Part shown: positions 21,809-30,975 of the stretch, piece by piece | Position numbering within the stretch: position 1 is the stretch's first letter | How the letters are laid out: the number at the start of each line of letters is the position of its first letter | Notes under the pieces: generated by a model | What the model was told of the DNA's origin: nothing | Seen by the model: only the letters and a program-made list of their open reading frames with translations | Database searches by the model: none | Made by a program: the position numbers and the translations under genes | Assembly (NCBI GenBank): GCA_902826835.1 | Contig: CADEGH010000020.1 | Location: forward strand, 39,276-103,275 | Direction: 5' to 3' | Origin: an uncultured bacterium | Lineage (GTDB): Bacteria; Planctomycetota; GCA-002687715 | Length of the DNA: 64,000 nucleotides

Positions 21809-24328
21809 ATGATGGAACGGTCGGAAAATTCTTCTTCGGATCCCGCCGTGACCCTTCGTTCGGAGTGGCAAAGGGGGGTGCCTTCGCCCGCCCGGATTCG
21901 CGAGCTTCTCGCGTCTGCCCCGAACGACGCACTCCGCTGTGAGCTTCTGACGATCGATGCCGAGGAACGGTGGGCGCGCGGCCTTTCCGGCGGCTTGGAG
22001 CACTACCTCGACAGCGTGCCCGCAGTATCCGCTATCGAAGGGGCCGTCCAGTCCCTGCTCTTGGCGGAGATCCTCCGGCAACCCGAGGTCGAGCGGTCCG
22101 CGCTCCGTGTCGCGATGGCCACGAAGTACCCGAGTCTGGTGGACGAGATCGAACTGGCGTTGGACCTTTTCGAGGCCATGGGCGAGCCCTGCGCCGGGCA
22201 GGTCTTGGACCAGTACCGACTCGAGCGCCCCCTCGGCCAAGGCTCCTTTGCGGTGGTGTGGCTCGCTTACGACTCCAAGCTCGATCGCCGGATCGCCCTG
22301 AAGCTGCTCCACCCTCGCGACGGGGTGGCCCAGGATGATGCGGTGGGGGCCCTGTCCGAGGCTCAGGCTGCGGCGCGGCTACGCCACCCGAGCATCGTGA
22401 CCATCCACGCGGCCGGCCAGTTCGAGGGGACCGGCCGCCATTACATCGACTGCGAAGTGATCGGCGACGCGGCTCCGACCCCCTCCGATCCGAGGGCCAT
22501 CGCCGTCGGCACCCCGATGTCGAAGCTCGGTTCGGAGCCCGGGAAACCCGCCGTCTCTCCACGGCGAGCCTGCGCACTCGTGCGGGAGGTCACGGCGGCG
22601 ATGGTGGTAGCCCACGCGCACGGAATCGTGCATCGTGATCTGAAGCCCGCCAACATCGTGGTGACTCCGAGCGGTCGGCCGGTGGTCACCGACTTCGGGT
22701 TTTCCTTGCTCAAACGGGGGGACGGAGGGCTCGACGGACTGGAGCCGAGCGCCGAGTCGTCTCGGGCTCGCACCATCTCCGGAGGAACTCCGGCCTTCAT
22801 GGCCCCGGAACAAGCTCGCGGCGAATCCGCGACGCCCCTGACCGACGTGTTCTGTCTCGGCTCGACCCTTTACTACCTGCTGGCCGGCCGGTCGCCCTAC
22901 GATCTGAAAGGTGGCCTGACCGCGGTCTTGGAGCAGGCTCGAGCCGCCAGGATCGCACCGCTTCCTTCCGGAGTTCCCGGGCGTCTCCGCGCGATCGTCG
23001 GCAAGGCGATGGCCCACGAGCCGGAGGATCGTTACGCATCCGCGAGTGCCTTCGAAGGTGATCTCGCGGCTTTCCTCGAACAAAGACCGACGTCCCACGA
23101 TGGGCTCGGGTTGGGGCCACAGCTCTTTTGGCTCCTTCGGCGACGGCCGAAGACGATGGTGGGCGCAACCCTCGTCGTCGCCGCCATCCTCGGCTTTCTC
23201 TGGCTCTGGTCGGGGGAGCGAGCCCGCCGCAACAGCCTCGAAGAAGAACTCGAAGCGGAATCGCTCATCGACCGCGCGGATAGCTTCTGGCCTCGCAACG
23301 CCCAGGCACTTCCCGCGTTGCAGCACTGGATCGAGCGGTCGGACGCATTGTTGAGCCGGATGGACGAACGCAAGCCGGTTTGGGCCCGCCTCCGAGCCGT
23401 GCAGCCAATCGTGCGCGATCACGAAGTCGTGACGCGGCGGGTGCTCAGTCAATCTCCCACCGCTTGGCAGGAATGTCTGCGGGAGGTGGCGGGCGACGCG
23501 GAATTGGGTCGGTATCTCCGAACACCGCTGCGGGGACTTGAGCCGCTCGGACGCCATCCGGTGAGCGGCCACTGGGAATTTTGGCACATCGAGACGGGGG
23601 AAAGACCGGCGTGGCCGGAGACCTCGGATCCCGCGCGGGGCGCCCTGCCCGAATCGAGTGCCCTCGTGATGGTGCTGATTCCGGGAGGCGATGTGGTGCT
23701 TGCCGGTGAGGCGCTGCGGCTGCCCCCGTTCCTCGTGGCGAAGTATGAACTGACGCAGGGTCAGTACTTTCGACTGACGAGAGAATCTCCGAGCCAATTC
23801 AGGCCGGCCAGTGGCGGACCATCCTCGGGGCGAGCCCATCCGGTGGAGCGGATTCCGCTCGGCAGGGCTCGCTCGGTCGCGGCTCGCATCGAAATGAGCC
23901 TGCCGACGTGGGCGCAGTGGCGTCGCATCTGCGGAACCGCGGAAGCGCGCGAGGGCGCGGCCTCCCTCGGGCTCCCTTTGCCTGCCAATCTCAAGGACGA
24001 GGCATGGCGACGCGAGTATCGACGCACCGACCTCGTCGAACCCTTTGATGACGGTTGGCCGCAGCACGCGCCGGTTGGGAGTTTTCCACCGAACGGGAGC
24101 GGCCTCTACGACCTCTTCGGGAACATCTACGAGTGGATCGAAGATGCTCCGCTCATGACCCGGCCCGGGATCCCGGAGTCCGAAATCCGGCGCAGCGGGT
24201 TTGCCATGGGGGGGAGCTTCGCCACCAGCGCCGACTACTCGGGGCGAGCCCAAGGGGCTCGCCTCCATCCAGATGATCCCAACCACGAGTTGGGTTTCCG
24301 CCCCGTGCTCAATTTGTTCTCCAACTGA
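21809..24328 (+). CDS. Ser/Thr protein kinase fused to a formylglycine-generating-enzyme-like domain
   Basis: I use the ATG at 21809 (MMERSEN), giving 839 residues. Residues about 130-440 are a Hanks-type kinase: glycine loop LGQGSFAVVWLAY, catalytic Lys in IALKLLH, HRDLKPANI, DFGFS and GTPAFMAPEQARG. A transmembrane helix (TMVGATLVVAAILGFLWLW) lies near 450. The extracytoplasmic C-terminus is an SUMF1/FGE-type domain: MVLIPGGDVVLAG, LPPFLVAKYELTQGQYF, LPTWAQWRRICGTAEA, GLYDLFGNIYEWIED, MGGSF and LGFRPVL. No cysteine lies in the expected active-site stretch, so this part probably binds a ligand. It is divergent from an ECF sigma gene, so signalling to that factor is inferred. Confidence 0.9.
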   Translation: MMERSENSSSDPAVTLRSEWQRGVPSPARIRELLASAPNDALRCELLTIDAEERWARGLSGGLEHYLDSVPAVSAIEGAVQSLLLAEILRQPEVERSALRVAMATKYPSLVDEIELALDLFEAMGEPCAGQVLDQYRLERPLGQGSFAVVWLAYDSKLDRRIALKLLHPRDGVAQDDAVGALSEAQAAARLRHPSIVTIHAAGQFEGTGRHYIDCEVIGDAAPTPSDPRAIAVGTPMSKLGSEPGKPAVSPRRACALVREVTAAMVVAHAHGIVHRDLKPANIVVTPSGRPVVTDFGFSLLKRGDGGLDGLEPSAESSRARTISGGTPAFMAPEQARGESATPLTDVFCLGSTLYYLLAGRSPYDLKGGLTAVLEQARAARIAPLPSGVPGRLRAIVGKAMAHEPEDRYASASAFEGDLAAFLEQRPTSHDGLGLGPQLFWLLRRRPKTMVGATLVVAAILGFLWLWSGERARRNSLEEELEAESLIDRADSFWPRNAQALPALQHWIERSDALLSRMDERKPVWARLRAVQPIVRDHEVVTRRVLSQSPTAWQECLREVAGDAELGRYLRTPLRGLEPLGRHPVSGHWEFWHIETGERPAWPETSDPARGALPESSALVMVLIPGGDVVLAGEALRLPPFLVAKYELTQGQYFRLTRESPSQFRPASGGPSSGRAHPVERIPLGRARSVAARIEMSLPTWAQWRRICGTAEAREGAASLGLPLPANLKDEAWRREYRRTDLVEPFDDGWPQHAPVGSFPPNGSGLYDLFGNIYEWIEDAPLMTRPGIPESEIRRSGFAMGGSFATSADYSGRAQGARLHPDDPNHELGFRPVLNLFSN

Positions 24329-24339
24329 AGGGATCTGTC

Positions 24340-25959
24340 ATGCTCAGCCACTTCCGGCGTGCTCAGGACGGCGTCGAATTCCGACCGAAATTCCTCGATC
24401 AATCGGGCCCTTCCCGCTTGGTGATCGCTTGGTTGCTCGCAACCGCATGCGCCTCGGGCCAGTGGTTACCCTTTGCGTTCATAGACGGAATGCCGGGCGA
24501 GAACTTCGGCACCAGCATCGCGACCGGGGGGGATTACAACGGTGACGGCACGCCGGACTTCGCAGTGGGCGGCGGCACCAGCGGCAACGTTTACGTCTAC
24601 AGCGGGGTGGTGGCGCCGGTGTTGATCGCCACTCTCTCGGGCAATCCGCTGGATCTGTTCGGGTTCGCCATCGACTTCGCCAATGTCGATGGGGGTACGG
24701 ATACGGAACTCGTGATCGGCATTCCAGGAGCTTCCGCCGGGGCGGGGCGCGTGCAAGTGTTCAAGTTCCCATTCGTCCTCTTGAACACCAACAACGGTGC
24801 GTCCGCCTCCGGCCAACTCGGTACCACCGTGGTTCGTGTCAATGCGAACGGGGACGGCTTCGACGATTACGCAGCCGGAGCACCGGGATCGGATCAGGTG
24901 ATCGTCGTTCTCGGTGGCTCCTTCGCGGTGAACTGTACGTTGAACGGGACTCCCGGTACGAACTTCGGTTACGCGCTCGCGAGTGGTGAGCTCGACGGGA
25001 TTTTCACCCGCGAGGAGTTGGTGGTGGGAGCCCCCGATTTGTTGGGGCCGACCGCGGGAAGTGTGTCGGTGTTCGATCTCGCCACTTGCACGGGTTGTAC
25101 GACGCCCGGTCTGGAGCCGGCCGAGGAGTTTGGCTACTCCGTTGCGGTGGTGGGACGCCTCGCTTTCGGTTCACCCGTCGGCAATGTCCTCGTGGGGGCC
25201 CCGAAACGGGACTCACTCAATTTGACCGACTCGGGGGCGGCGGTGTTTTACTCGCCGAGTTGCGTGCTGGAATGCACCCTGTCCTCCGGGGTGGCGGGCG
25301 ATCAGTTCGGGACCGCGGTGGCTTCCGCCGGTGATGTGAACACCGACACCTTTGATGACTACCTCATCTCCTCTCCGTTTTCCGACAGCAACGGAGTGGA
25401 CAGCGGTACGGTTGCCCTCTACGACGGTTCGAGCCAATGCGATGGTGAGTTGTGCTCACGGGACGGAATCATGGGGGGAGAGCAGTTCGGGTGGAAGGTT
25501 CAGTCCTTCGGGGACATGAACATGGATGGCGCCCTCGATGCCCTTATTGCGGCTCCGCTCTCGGACGCCGGCGGAATCGACAGTGGGCGGGTCGAATTTG
25601 TTTCCCTGCCCCTCGGGACCTTTGTTCACGCCTTCAGCAATCCGTTTCCGGGGTTCCTTCAGTTCTCGATCAGCGGCGGCGCTCCGAATTCGCTCTACTT
25701 CCTCGCGGTCGCCCTCAACCCCGTTACGAGTGTTCCCAACGGCTGGTTCTTCGGTATCGACATCGACTTTCAGATGCTCCTCGCGGAGTTGCAGGCCGGA
25801 CCTCCCTTCGTTGGCCTCCTGGACGGAGCCGGCGGGCTCTTGTTTTTCTTTGGCGGCTTTCCCCCCGGCATCCCCCTGGACTCGGTGGTTTTGGAGCTCG
25901 ACCTGGCAACCACTACGGTGTTGCGGGCCACGCCGCCCCAGGCCTTCGTGTCCTTGTGA
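24340..25959 (+). CDS. Secreted FG-GAP (integrin-like) repeat protein
   Basis: The 539-residue product lies 11 bp after the kinase gene and may share its transcript; AAGGGA serves as ribosome site. A long N-terminal region with a signal segment (LVIAWLLATACASG) precedes six to seven FG-GAP blades. These are recognised by FGTSIATGGDYNGDGTPDFAVGG, FGFAIDFANVDG, FGYALASGELDG, FGTAVASAGDVNTDTFDDYLI and FGWKVQSFGDMNMDGALDALI, with Ca-binding DxNxDGxxD loops. The last about 110 residues form a different beta-rich module (FLQFSISGGAPNSLYFLAVAL to AFVSL) that recurs in other secreted proteins here. It is an extracellular adhesion or surface protein of unknown ligand. Confidence 0.83.
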   Translation: MLSHFRRAQDGVEFRPKFLDQSGPSRLVIAWLLATACASGQWLPFAFIDGMPGENFGTSIATGGDYNGDGTPDFAVGGGTSGNVYVYSGVVAPVLIATLSGNPLDLFGFAIDFANVDGGTDTELVIGIPGASAGAGRVQVFKFPFVLLNTNNGASASGQLGTTVVRVNANGDGFDDYAAGAPGSDQVIVVLGGSFAVNCTLNGTPGTNFGYALASGELDGIFTREELVVGAPDLLGPTAGSVSVFDLATCTGCTTPGLEPAEEFGYSVAVVGRLAFGSPVGNVLVGAPKRDSLNLTDSGAAVFYSPSCVLECTLSSGVAGDQFGTAVASAGDVNTDTFDDYLISSPFSDSNGVDSGTVALYDGSSQCDGELCSRDGIMGGEQFGWKVQSFGDMNMDGALDALIAAPLSDAGGIDSGRVEFVSLPLGTFVHAFSNPFPGFLQFSISGGAPNSLYFLAVALNPVTSVPNGWFFGIDIDFQMLLAELQAGPPFVGLLDGAGGLLFFFGGFPPGIPLDSVVLELDLATTTVLRATPPQAFVSL

Positions 25960-26080
25960 CCCGGTGATGTCCAGGACCACCCGAATTTCCTGTCCGTTTC
26001 GCTGACGCCTGGCGACTGGATCTCGGGTCGGGAATCCCTCGAGCGATGCCTCGAGCGGAACCCGACCGGAAAGGTCCATC

Positions 26081-27787
26081 ATGCGTTTCCTCGCTTCCCT
26101 GTCGCTACTCGTCGCGTTCACTCTTCTTTCGGGCGCTCTCTTCGCCCAAGGCTGCACCGTACGGAGCGGTGACCCTGCGGTGACGGTGTTCGCGACCAAC
26201 GGTCTCACACCATTCACTCCCTTCGATTTTGCTGCCGCCCAGGGCCCGCCCGCGGTCCTCGTGACCCCCGATCCCTCTTGGATCTCGGCTCTCCCTTGCG
26301 ATCCAATGGCTCGATGGATTGGAGTCGCGAGCAACCCGAGCCTGAGCTCGGGCCTCTATGCGGTCCCCTTCGACTGTCCGAGGCCGACCCCCTGTGCGGT
26401 CGTTGCCTCAGCCAAACTCGATGTGTGTTTTGCCGTCGACAACCTGCTCGGCAGTGAGTCCGGTGGCGCGGTGGTCAACGAGGGCATGTTCTTCAACGGA
26501 GTGCCATTGCCGAACACGACTCTCCTCGGCAACTCCGGAACCGCCTCGAACTACAACACTCAGCACCTCTTCCAGTGTCTCGACGTGACCAACCTCCTCT
26601 TGAGCGGAACTAACTATCTCTACCTGTTCAACCAGAACATCAATTTCATCTCCGGGATCATCTTCTCGGCGACCTTGACCATCACCTGGGCAACGCAGTC
26701 CGGGGCGCTGTGCGAGCCGGTCGACAATTCCTGGACCGTGGTTCCCTTCCTGAACTCGCTTGCGCCCGAGTACCGCAACGATGACCAGAGTAGCGCCGCC
26801 ATTTCCCTCTGCTTCGACTTCTGCTTCTACGGGGAAACCTACACGGAGATCTTCATCAACAACAACGGCAACGTGACGCTGGGGGCACCGCTCGGGACGT
26901 TCACCGGCGCTTGTTTCCCTCTGCCTGCGAGTCAGCCTCCGATGATTGCCCCGTTCTGGGCGGATGTCGACACCCTCAATCTTTCGAGCGGAATCGTGCG
27001 ATACAAGAAATTCCCCGCTTCGGGCCCGGTGACGCGCCTCGTGATTTCGTGGGACTGCGTTGGTTACTACAACCAACAGGTCGACAAAACCAACACCTTT
27101 CAACTCACGCTCTCGAACGGACAGGATTCGGTCGTCGGCATCGGAGAAAACGTCTGCTTCTGCTACGGCGACATGCAGTGGACGACCGGGAGTGCCTCAG
27201 GAGGCGTCGGAGGGTTTGGGGGTTCGCCCGCGATCGTGGGCATCAACGTCGGCGACGGCGTCAACTCCACCGCAGTCGGCAAGTTTGATCAGGCTGGCAT
27301 CGCCTATGACGGTGGCGCCGGCTTGAACGATGGCGTCTCTTGGCTCGACAATCGGCGGATTTGCTTCGACGCGTGCGGCTGCGGCCAGTGCGGCGTTCCC
27401 GGCATCAACGATCTGACCATCAATGACAGCTACTCCGGCTCTTACTCCGGCCTGACGATCTTTGTTCCGGCTGGGACAATTGCTCAAATCAAAGTTACGA
27501 CTCTGCCGGGTGCCTTGATCTCACTCCTGTTCTCTCTCGAGTGTCATTGCCCGGGGATCTACACTCCCTATGGTGAGTTTCACTTGGACGTGCTCACCAT
27601 GGGGGCCATTGTCGACGGCTGCGGAGTATTCGGCCCACCCGACATCGCCGGTTTCACCGCCAGCGGGAATTGGGTTTTGAATCTGCCGATTCCGGCGGGA
27701 GTGCAATTCTGCGGATGCCTACAGGCCATCATCTGCCACCCGGCCGGGTTCTATTTCACCCAAGCCCACCGAGTGTGTGTGGGCTGA
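26081..27787 (+). CDS. Secreted protein with nidogen-like (NIDO) domain
   Basis: The 568-residue product has a classic signal peptide (MRFLASLSLLVAFTLLSGALFAQ) and a GGAAAGG-like ribosome site. The first 190 residues are Cys-containing and resemble a carbohydrate-binding sandwich (AKLDVCFAVDNLLG, LFQCLDVTNLL). Residues about 220-430 match the NIDO domain: FCFYGETYTEIFINNNGNVTL, PMIAPFWADVDT, VTRLVISWDCVGYY, NTFQLTLSNGQ, FCYGDMQWTTGSASGG and IVGINVGDG. The C-terminus is a Cys-rich beta module. NIDO domains occur in adhesion and matrix proteins, so a cell-surface role is inferred. It may follow the FG-GAP gene in one unit (120-bp gap with an imperfect inverted repeat). Confidence 0.82.
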   Translation: MRFLASLSLLVAFTLLSGALFAQGCTVRSGDPAVTVFATNGLTPFTPFDFAAAQGPPAVLVTPDPSWISALPCDPMARWIGVASNPSLSSGLYAVPFDCPRPTPCAVVASAKLDVCFAVDNLLGSESGGAVVNEGMFFNGVPLPNTTLLGNSGTASNYNTQHLFQCLDVTNLLLSGTNYLYLFNQNINFISGIIFSATLTITWATQSGALCEPVDNSWTVVPFLNSLAPEYRNDDQSSAAISLCFDFCFYGETYTEIFINNNGNVTLGAPLGTFTGACFPLPASQPPMIAPFWADVDTLNLSSGIVRYKKFPASGPVTRLVISWDCVGYYNQQVDKTNTFQLTLSNGQDSVVGIGENVCFCYGDMQWTTGSASGGVGGFGGSPAIVGINVGDGVNSTAVGKFDQAGIAYDGGAGLNDGVSWLDNRRICFDACGCGQCGVPGINDLTINDSYSGSYSGLTIFVPAGTIAQIKVTTLPGALISLLFSLECHCPGIYTPYGEFHLDVLTMGAIVDGCGVFGPPDIAGFTASGNWVLNLPIPAGVQFCGCLQAIICHPAGFYFTQAHRVCVG

Positions 27788-27820
27788 TCCCGGCGCGGGC
27801 TCCGCGGTGCGTCCGGTCGA

Positions 27821-28342
27821 TCAGGACTGCGCTTCGGCGGCGCGGGGGGTGGAGGTGGGCATCGGGATGGAGACGCCGACGATTTCGCCTTCGAAGGTGA
27901 TGCGACCGTCGACGACACCTTGGACGGCGAAACGAGAGAACCGGCGATTGAGGATGAGCTTGCGGCAGAGGATGTAGAGGCGCTGGCCGGGTTTGGCCAT
28001 CTCGCGGAACTTGACGTTGTCGATGCCACCGAAGCCGAAGAAGCGGTCGCCGTTCGAGGGGAAGTGCAGTTGGAAACAGATCGAGGAAAGCTGGGCGGCG
28101 GCTTCGATCATGAGCGCCCCCGGAAAGAGCGGCATGCCGGGGATATGGCCTCGCACCCAAAACGCGTCGGGCTTGAGGTCGTGGTAGCCGATCGCCTCGG
28201 AGGTCTCGAGATCGAGATGCACCACCGCGTCGAGCATCTCGAACTCGTGGCGGTGCGGATTGAGCTTGCGGATCTGCTCCTTGTTCAGAGCTTCCCGCGT
28301 GAGGTCTTTCGTGCTGAGGTCGATGAGCAGTTCGGCCGCCAT
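27821..28342 (-). CDS. fabZ: FabZ-like 3-hydroxyacyl-ACP dehydratase
   Basis: The 173-residue hot-dog-fold protein uses the ATG at 28342, with GAGG 8 bp upstream. Family blocks are NPHRHEFEMLDAVVHLD (the PHRYPFLLVD motif of FabZ), VRGHIPGMPLFPGALMIEAAAQ containing the catalytic His and Glu, and FFGFGGIDNVKFREMAKPGQ. It dehydrates beta-hydroxyacyl-ACP in fatty-acid or lipid A-type acyl synthesis. It ends a minus-strand cluster encoding an Mla-type lipid transporter, 46 bp after the auxiliary lipoprotein gene. That may couple acyl-chain supply to outer-membrane lipid maintenance. A dehydratase of an unusual lipid pathway is an alternative. Confidence 0.85.
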   Translation of the reverse strand: MAAELLIDLSTKDLTREALNKEQIRKLNPHRHEFEMLDAVVHLDLETSEAIGYHDLKPDAFWVRGHIPGMPLFPGALMIEAAAQLSSICFQLHFPSNGDRFFGFGGIDNVKFREMAKPGQRLYILCRKLILNRRFSRFAVQGVVDGRITFEGEIVGVSIPMPTSTPRAAEAQS

Positions 28343-28388
28343 AGGGGAGTCCTCGAAGGGGCCATGGTAGGCCGGATCTCGAACTCGG

Positions 28389-28985
28389 TCAACGCGGCAG
28401 CGCCGATTCGACCCAGGCCGCGGTAGCACGGTTCGCATCGAGGACCGCGCCTCCGAGGGTGGCGACCAGGCCCTCCACGGCGGGGCTCTCCAACTTCCGC
28501 CGGGCGTCGATGCGAGTGACCGCGTGCAGGGCCCCCGCGGGAGCGAACAAGCTGAGTTCGTAGGCGACTTCGGCGTGGACTCCGCCGGCCGCGGTTTCGT
28601 CGATTTCCGCGCGCGCGATCCGCACGAGGAGGTTCCAGCCGGACTGGGCCGGGTGCGAATCGGCCAAAACCGCGCGGAATTTTCCGGTCGACGCGAGGGC
28701 CTGCCGCAGCCGAACCTCGACCAACTCGGGCCAAGGGGCGACCAGCCGCTCATAGACCAGAGTGTCGAAGCGGCCATCCGGGCGGCGGATGCACAGCCCT
28801 TGCAGCCAACTTTCCGCCTGCACCCGGGCGATTTGGAGATAGGGCGCGTCCGCCGACAGAGAGGTGGATGGAGCCGGAGCCTCCACCGGAAAATCCCACG
28901 TGCGAACCGGCGGTGCGGGGGCCGACGAGCAGCCGGAAAGGAGGAAACCGCCAAGGAGAGCCACAAGGAGCGGAGCGGTTTTCAT
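28389..28985 (-). CDS. ABC-type transport auxiliary lipoprotein (PqiC/MlaX-like)
   Basis: The 198-residue product has a lipobox (GGFLLSGCSSAP) at about residues 12-20. The mature part has the DUF330/PqiC layout: YLQIARVQAESWLQGLCIRRPDGRFDTLVYERLVAPWPELVEVRLRQAL is the characteristic strand-turn-helix region (IxxxxxLxxxxIxYRxxxxxxxxYxxxxWAxxPxxLLxxxLxxxL). Such lipoproteins pair with MCE transporters and span the periplasm to the outer membrane. The start overlaps the mlaD stop by 4 bp, so it is part of that transporter operon. Confidence 0.82.
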   Translation of the reverse strand: MKTAPLLVALLGGFLLSGCSSAPAPPVRTWDFPVEAPAPSTSLSADAPYLQIARVQAESWLQGLCIRRPDGRFDTLVYERLVAPWPELVEVRLRQALASTGKFRAVLADSHPAQSGWNLLVRIARAEIDETAAGGVHAEVAYELSLFAPAGALHAVTRIDARRKLESPAVEGLVATLGGAVLDANRATAAWVESALPR

Positions 28986-30064
28986 CGCGGGGGGATCTGG
29001 GGGAGGGGTTTTTCGGCGGGAGGTTCGCCGAAGAGCAGCGCGCGAGGCGACCGCTCCAACAATTGGGCCACCCGCTCGAGGGCGCGGGCCGCGCGCGAAA
29101 ACTCGAGCGCCGCCGGACCGATGTCGGCCCGCAGCGTGTCGCGTCCCTGGTTCGCGAGCGCGCCGATGTCGCGGGTGAGCGCTGCCTCGAGCCGCGCCGC
29201 GGTCGCCGCGAGTTTGGCCAATTCGGGTTGGACATCGTTGCGACCGAGGAACTCCCGAATCGCTCCCGTGGTGGCGGTCAACTCCTGATTCACGCGATCG
29301 AGAGTCTCCTGCGCGCGCTCCGAGAGACTGCGGGTGTCGGCGCCTTCGAGGACACGCCTCGCCTCCTGCATGGTGCGGTTCAACTCAACCATGAGGCGGC
29401 GCAACTCGGGCTCTTGTTCTTCGGTGATACGAACCCAGAGATTTGCCAAGTCGCCCCAATTCGAGAGCAGGCGGCGCGCTTCCGGAGTGAGCTCGTCGAG
29501 CGACGCTCGTGCACGCACGATCAAATCGTCGAGGTCTTGGATCACCCGGAAGACTTGGTCCCGCCGCTCGGGTACGACCCAAGTGCCGAGATTGTCGAGG
29601 AGGACCGGCAAACGATCGCCCACCGATTCGCCGCTGGCAAGGAGTCGCGAAAAGGTGCTCGCTTCGGCGGCGATCTGACTGCCTGGTTCGAGCACGGGGC
29701 TGTCCGCCCGGGAATTCGTGAGTTCGATGAAGTACGGACCGAGCAGGGAGGCACTTCCGACTCGCGCCGTCGTCGAGCGTTTGATCGGGGTTCCGGGATC
29801 GATCGCGAGTTCGACGATGACGGCGTTCGGGTCGTCCGGGTCCAAGCGCAGCGTCTCGACGCTGCCGCAGCGCAGGCCCTTGTAGCGGACCGGTGCGCCG
29901 TGGTCGAGATTGGTCACCGAGTCCACGAAGCGGAGGGAATAAGGCACCGGCTTCGGGCCCTTTTTCCAGCCGTAGAGCGCGATGAGCACCGAGGCCAACG
30001 CGACCAGCGCGAGGGTGATGAAGAGGAGCGCGGAAAGGCGCTCGCGGCGAGTCAGCGCGGCCAT
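28982..30064 (-). CDS. mlaD: MlaD/MCE-domain lipid-transport substrate-binding protein
   Basis: The product has 360 residues. After a basic N-terminus (MAALTRRERLSALL) comes one membrane helix (ITLALVALASVLIALYGW), then the MCE domain of about 100 residues. That domain shows VPYSLRFVDSVTNLDHGAPVRYKGLRCGSVETLRLDPDD, containing the core pattern GAPVRYxGxxVGxV, and GSASLLGPYFIEL. The rest is a long alpha-helical or coiled-coil region with LDRVNQELTATTGAIREFLG. In Mla systems the hexameric ring of MlaD moves phospholipids between membranes. The start overlaps the ATPase gene by 13 bp and the stop overlaps the lipoprotein gene by 4 bp. Confidence 0.9.
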   Translation of the reverse strand: MAALTRRERLSALLFITLALVALASVLIALYGWKKGPKPVPYSLRFVDSVTNLDHGAPVRYKGLRCGSVETLRLDPDDPNAVIVELAIDPGTPIKRSTTARVGSASLLGPYFIELTNSRADSPVLEPGSQIAAEASTFSRLLASGESVGDRLPVLLDNLGTWVVPERRDQVFRVIQDLDDLIVRARASLDELTPEARRLLSNWGDLANLWVRITEEQEPELRRLMVELNRTMQEARRVLEGADTRSLSERAQETLDRVNQELTATTGAIREFLGRNDVQPELAKLAATAARLEAALTRDIGALANQGRDTLRADIGPAALEFSRAARALERVAQLLERSPRALLFGEPPAEKPLPQIPPR

Positions 30065-30876
30065 GGGGCGCCACGATACGGGAGGGGCTGGTCCCCGGAA
30101 AGGACGGCCGCCTCAGACTCTCCTTCCCGCTTGGGCAGGAGTCCGAGCAAAAACGCCTGCGCGGCGGGAATCGGGGAGGCGTAAACCTCGTCTTTCGACC
30201 CTTGGACGAGCACTCCCCCCTGATCGAGCAGGACGATCCGATCCGCGATGCGGCGCACGGAGTCCATCTCGTGGGTGATGACCAGCATGGTGGTGCCCAG
30301 CGCTTCTTTCAGGTCCAAAATGAGGCGGTCGAGATCGGCGGCCGTGATGGGGTCGAGGCCGGCCCCGGGTTCGTCCAGAAACAGGATCTGCGGGTCAAGG
30401 GCAAGGGCCCGGGCAATTCCGCACCGTTTGCGCATCCCGCCCGACACCGCCGAGGGCAGTTTGGTCGCGGCGCTGCTGAGTCCCACCAGACCCAATTTCA
30501 AAACCGCCGCCTCCAGCGCCTCCCGGCGCGCAAATCCGCCCCGTTCGATGAGCGGGAAGGCGACATTTTCGGCCAGGGTGAGATTGCCGAAGAGAGCCGC
30601 ACCCTGGAAGAGGACTCCGTAGCGTAGACGCAGTTGGTCCTTCTTGGGCGCGCTCAGGCCCACGAGCGAAGATCCTTCGAGCCGAAGGTCGCCTCGAAGG
30701 GGTGGCTCAAGGAGGAGCAGCGTCCGAAAGAGCGTGCTCTTGCCGCCGCCGCTGCGCCCGAGCACGCAGGTGATTTGTCCCCGCGGGAATTCGAGATCGA
30801 CATGATCGAGGATGAACCGGCCGTCGTAGCCGCAGCCGAGATCATGGGTGGTCAGCAAGGGCGAAGGGAGCGGCAA
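30052..30876 (-). CDS. mlaF: MlaF-like ABC transporter ATPase
   Basis: The product has 274 residues with a full ABC ATPase set: Walker A GRSGGGKSTL (about residues 39-48), a Q-loop region VLFQGAALFGNLTLAENVAFPL (typical of MlaF), the signature SAVSGGMRKRCGIARALA, Walker B ILFLDEPGAGLDP, and the switch His in MLVITHEMDSVRRIADRI. It powers lipid transport by the MlaE permease and MlaD ring. The 100-bp gap from mlaE contains on the minus strand a CGGTAGGATC sequence that could hold a -10 (TAGGAT), so a second promoter is possible. Confidence 0.93.
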   Translation of the reverse strand: MPLPSPLLTTHDLGCGYDGRFILDHVDLEFPRGQITCVLGRSGGGKSTLFRTLLLLEPPLRGDLRLEGSSLVGLSAPKKDQLRLRYGVLFQGAALFGNLTLAENVAFPLIERGGFARREALEAAVLKLGLVGLSSAATKLPSAVSGGMRKRCGIARALALDPQILFLDEPGAGLDPITAADLDRLILDLKEALGTTMLVITHEMDSVRRIADRIVLLDQGGVLVQGSKDEVYASPIPAAQAFLLGLLPKREGESEAAVLSGDQPLPYRGAPWPR

Positions 30877-30975
30877 TGCCAGTTTCCAGGCGGACGGTGG
30901 AGGAGGCCGAGCTCGGAATGCTCCGAGGGAGGTCGGCCGAGATCCTACCGGGTGTCCGCATTCAGGCGTCCGTCT

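Noticed and set aside
21809..24328. Kinase C-terminus as an active formylglycine-generating enzyme
   Set aside because: The fold signature is present, but no cysteine is found in the active-site stretch and no sulfatase gene is nearby, so a sensor role is more likely.
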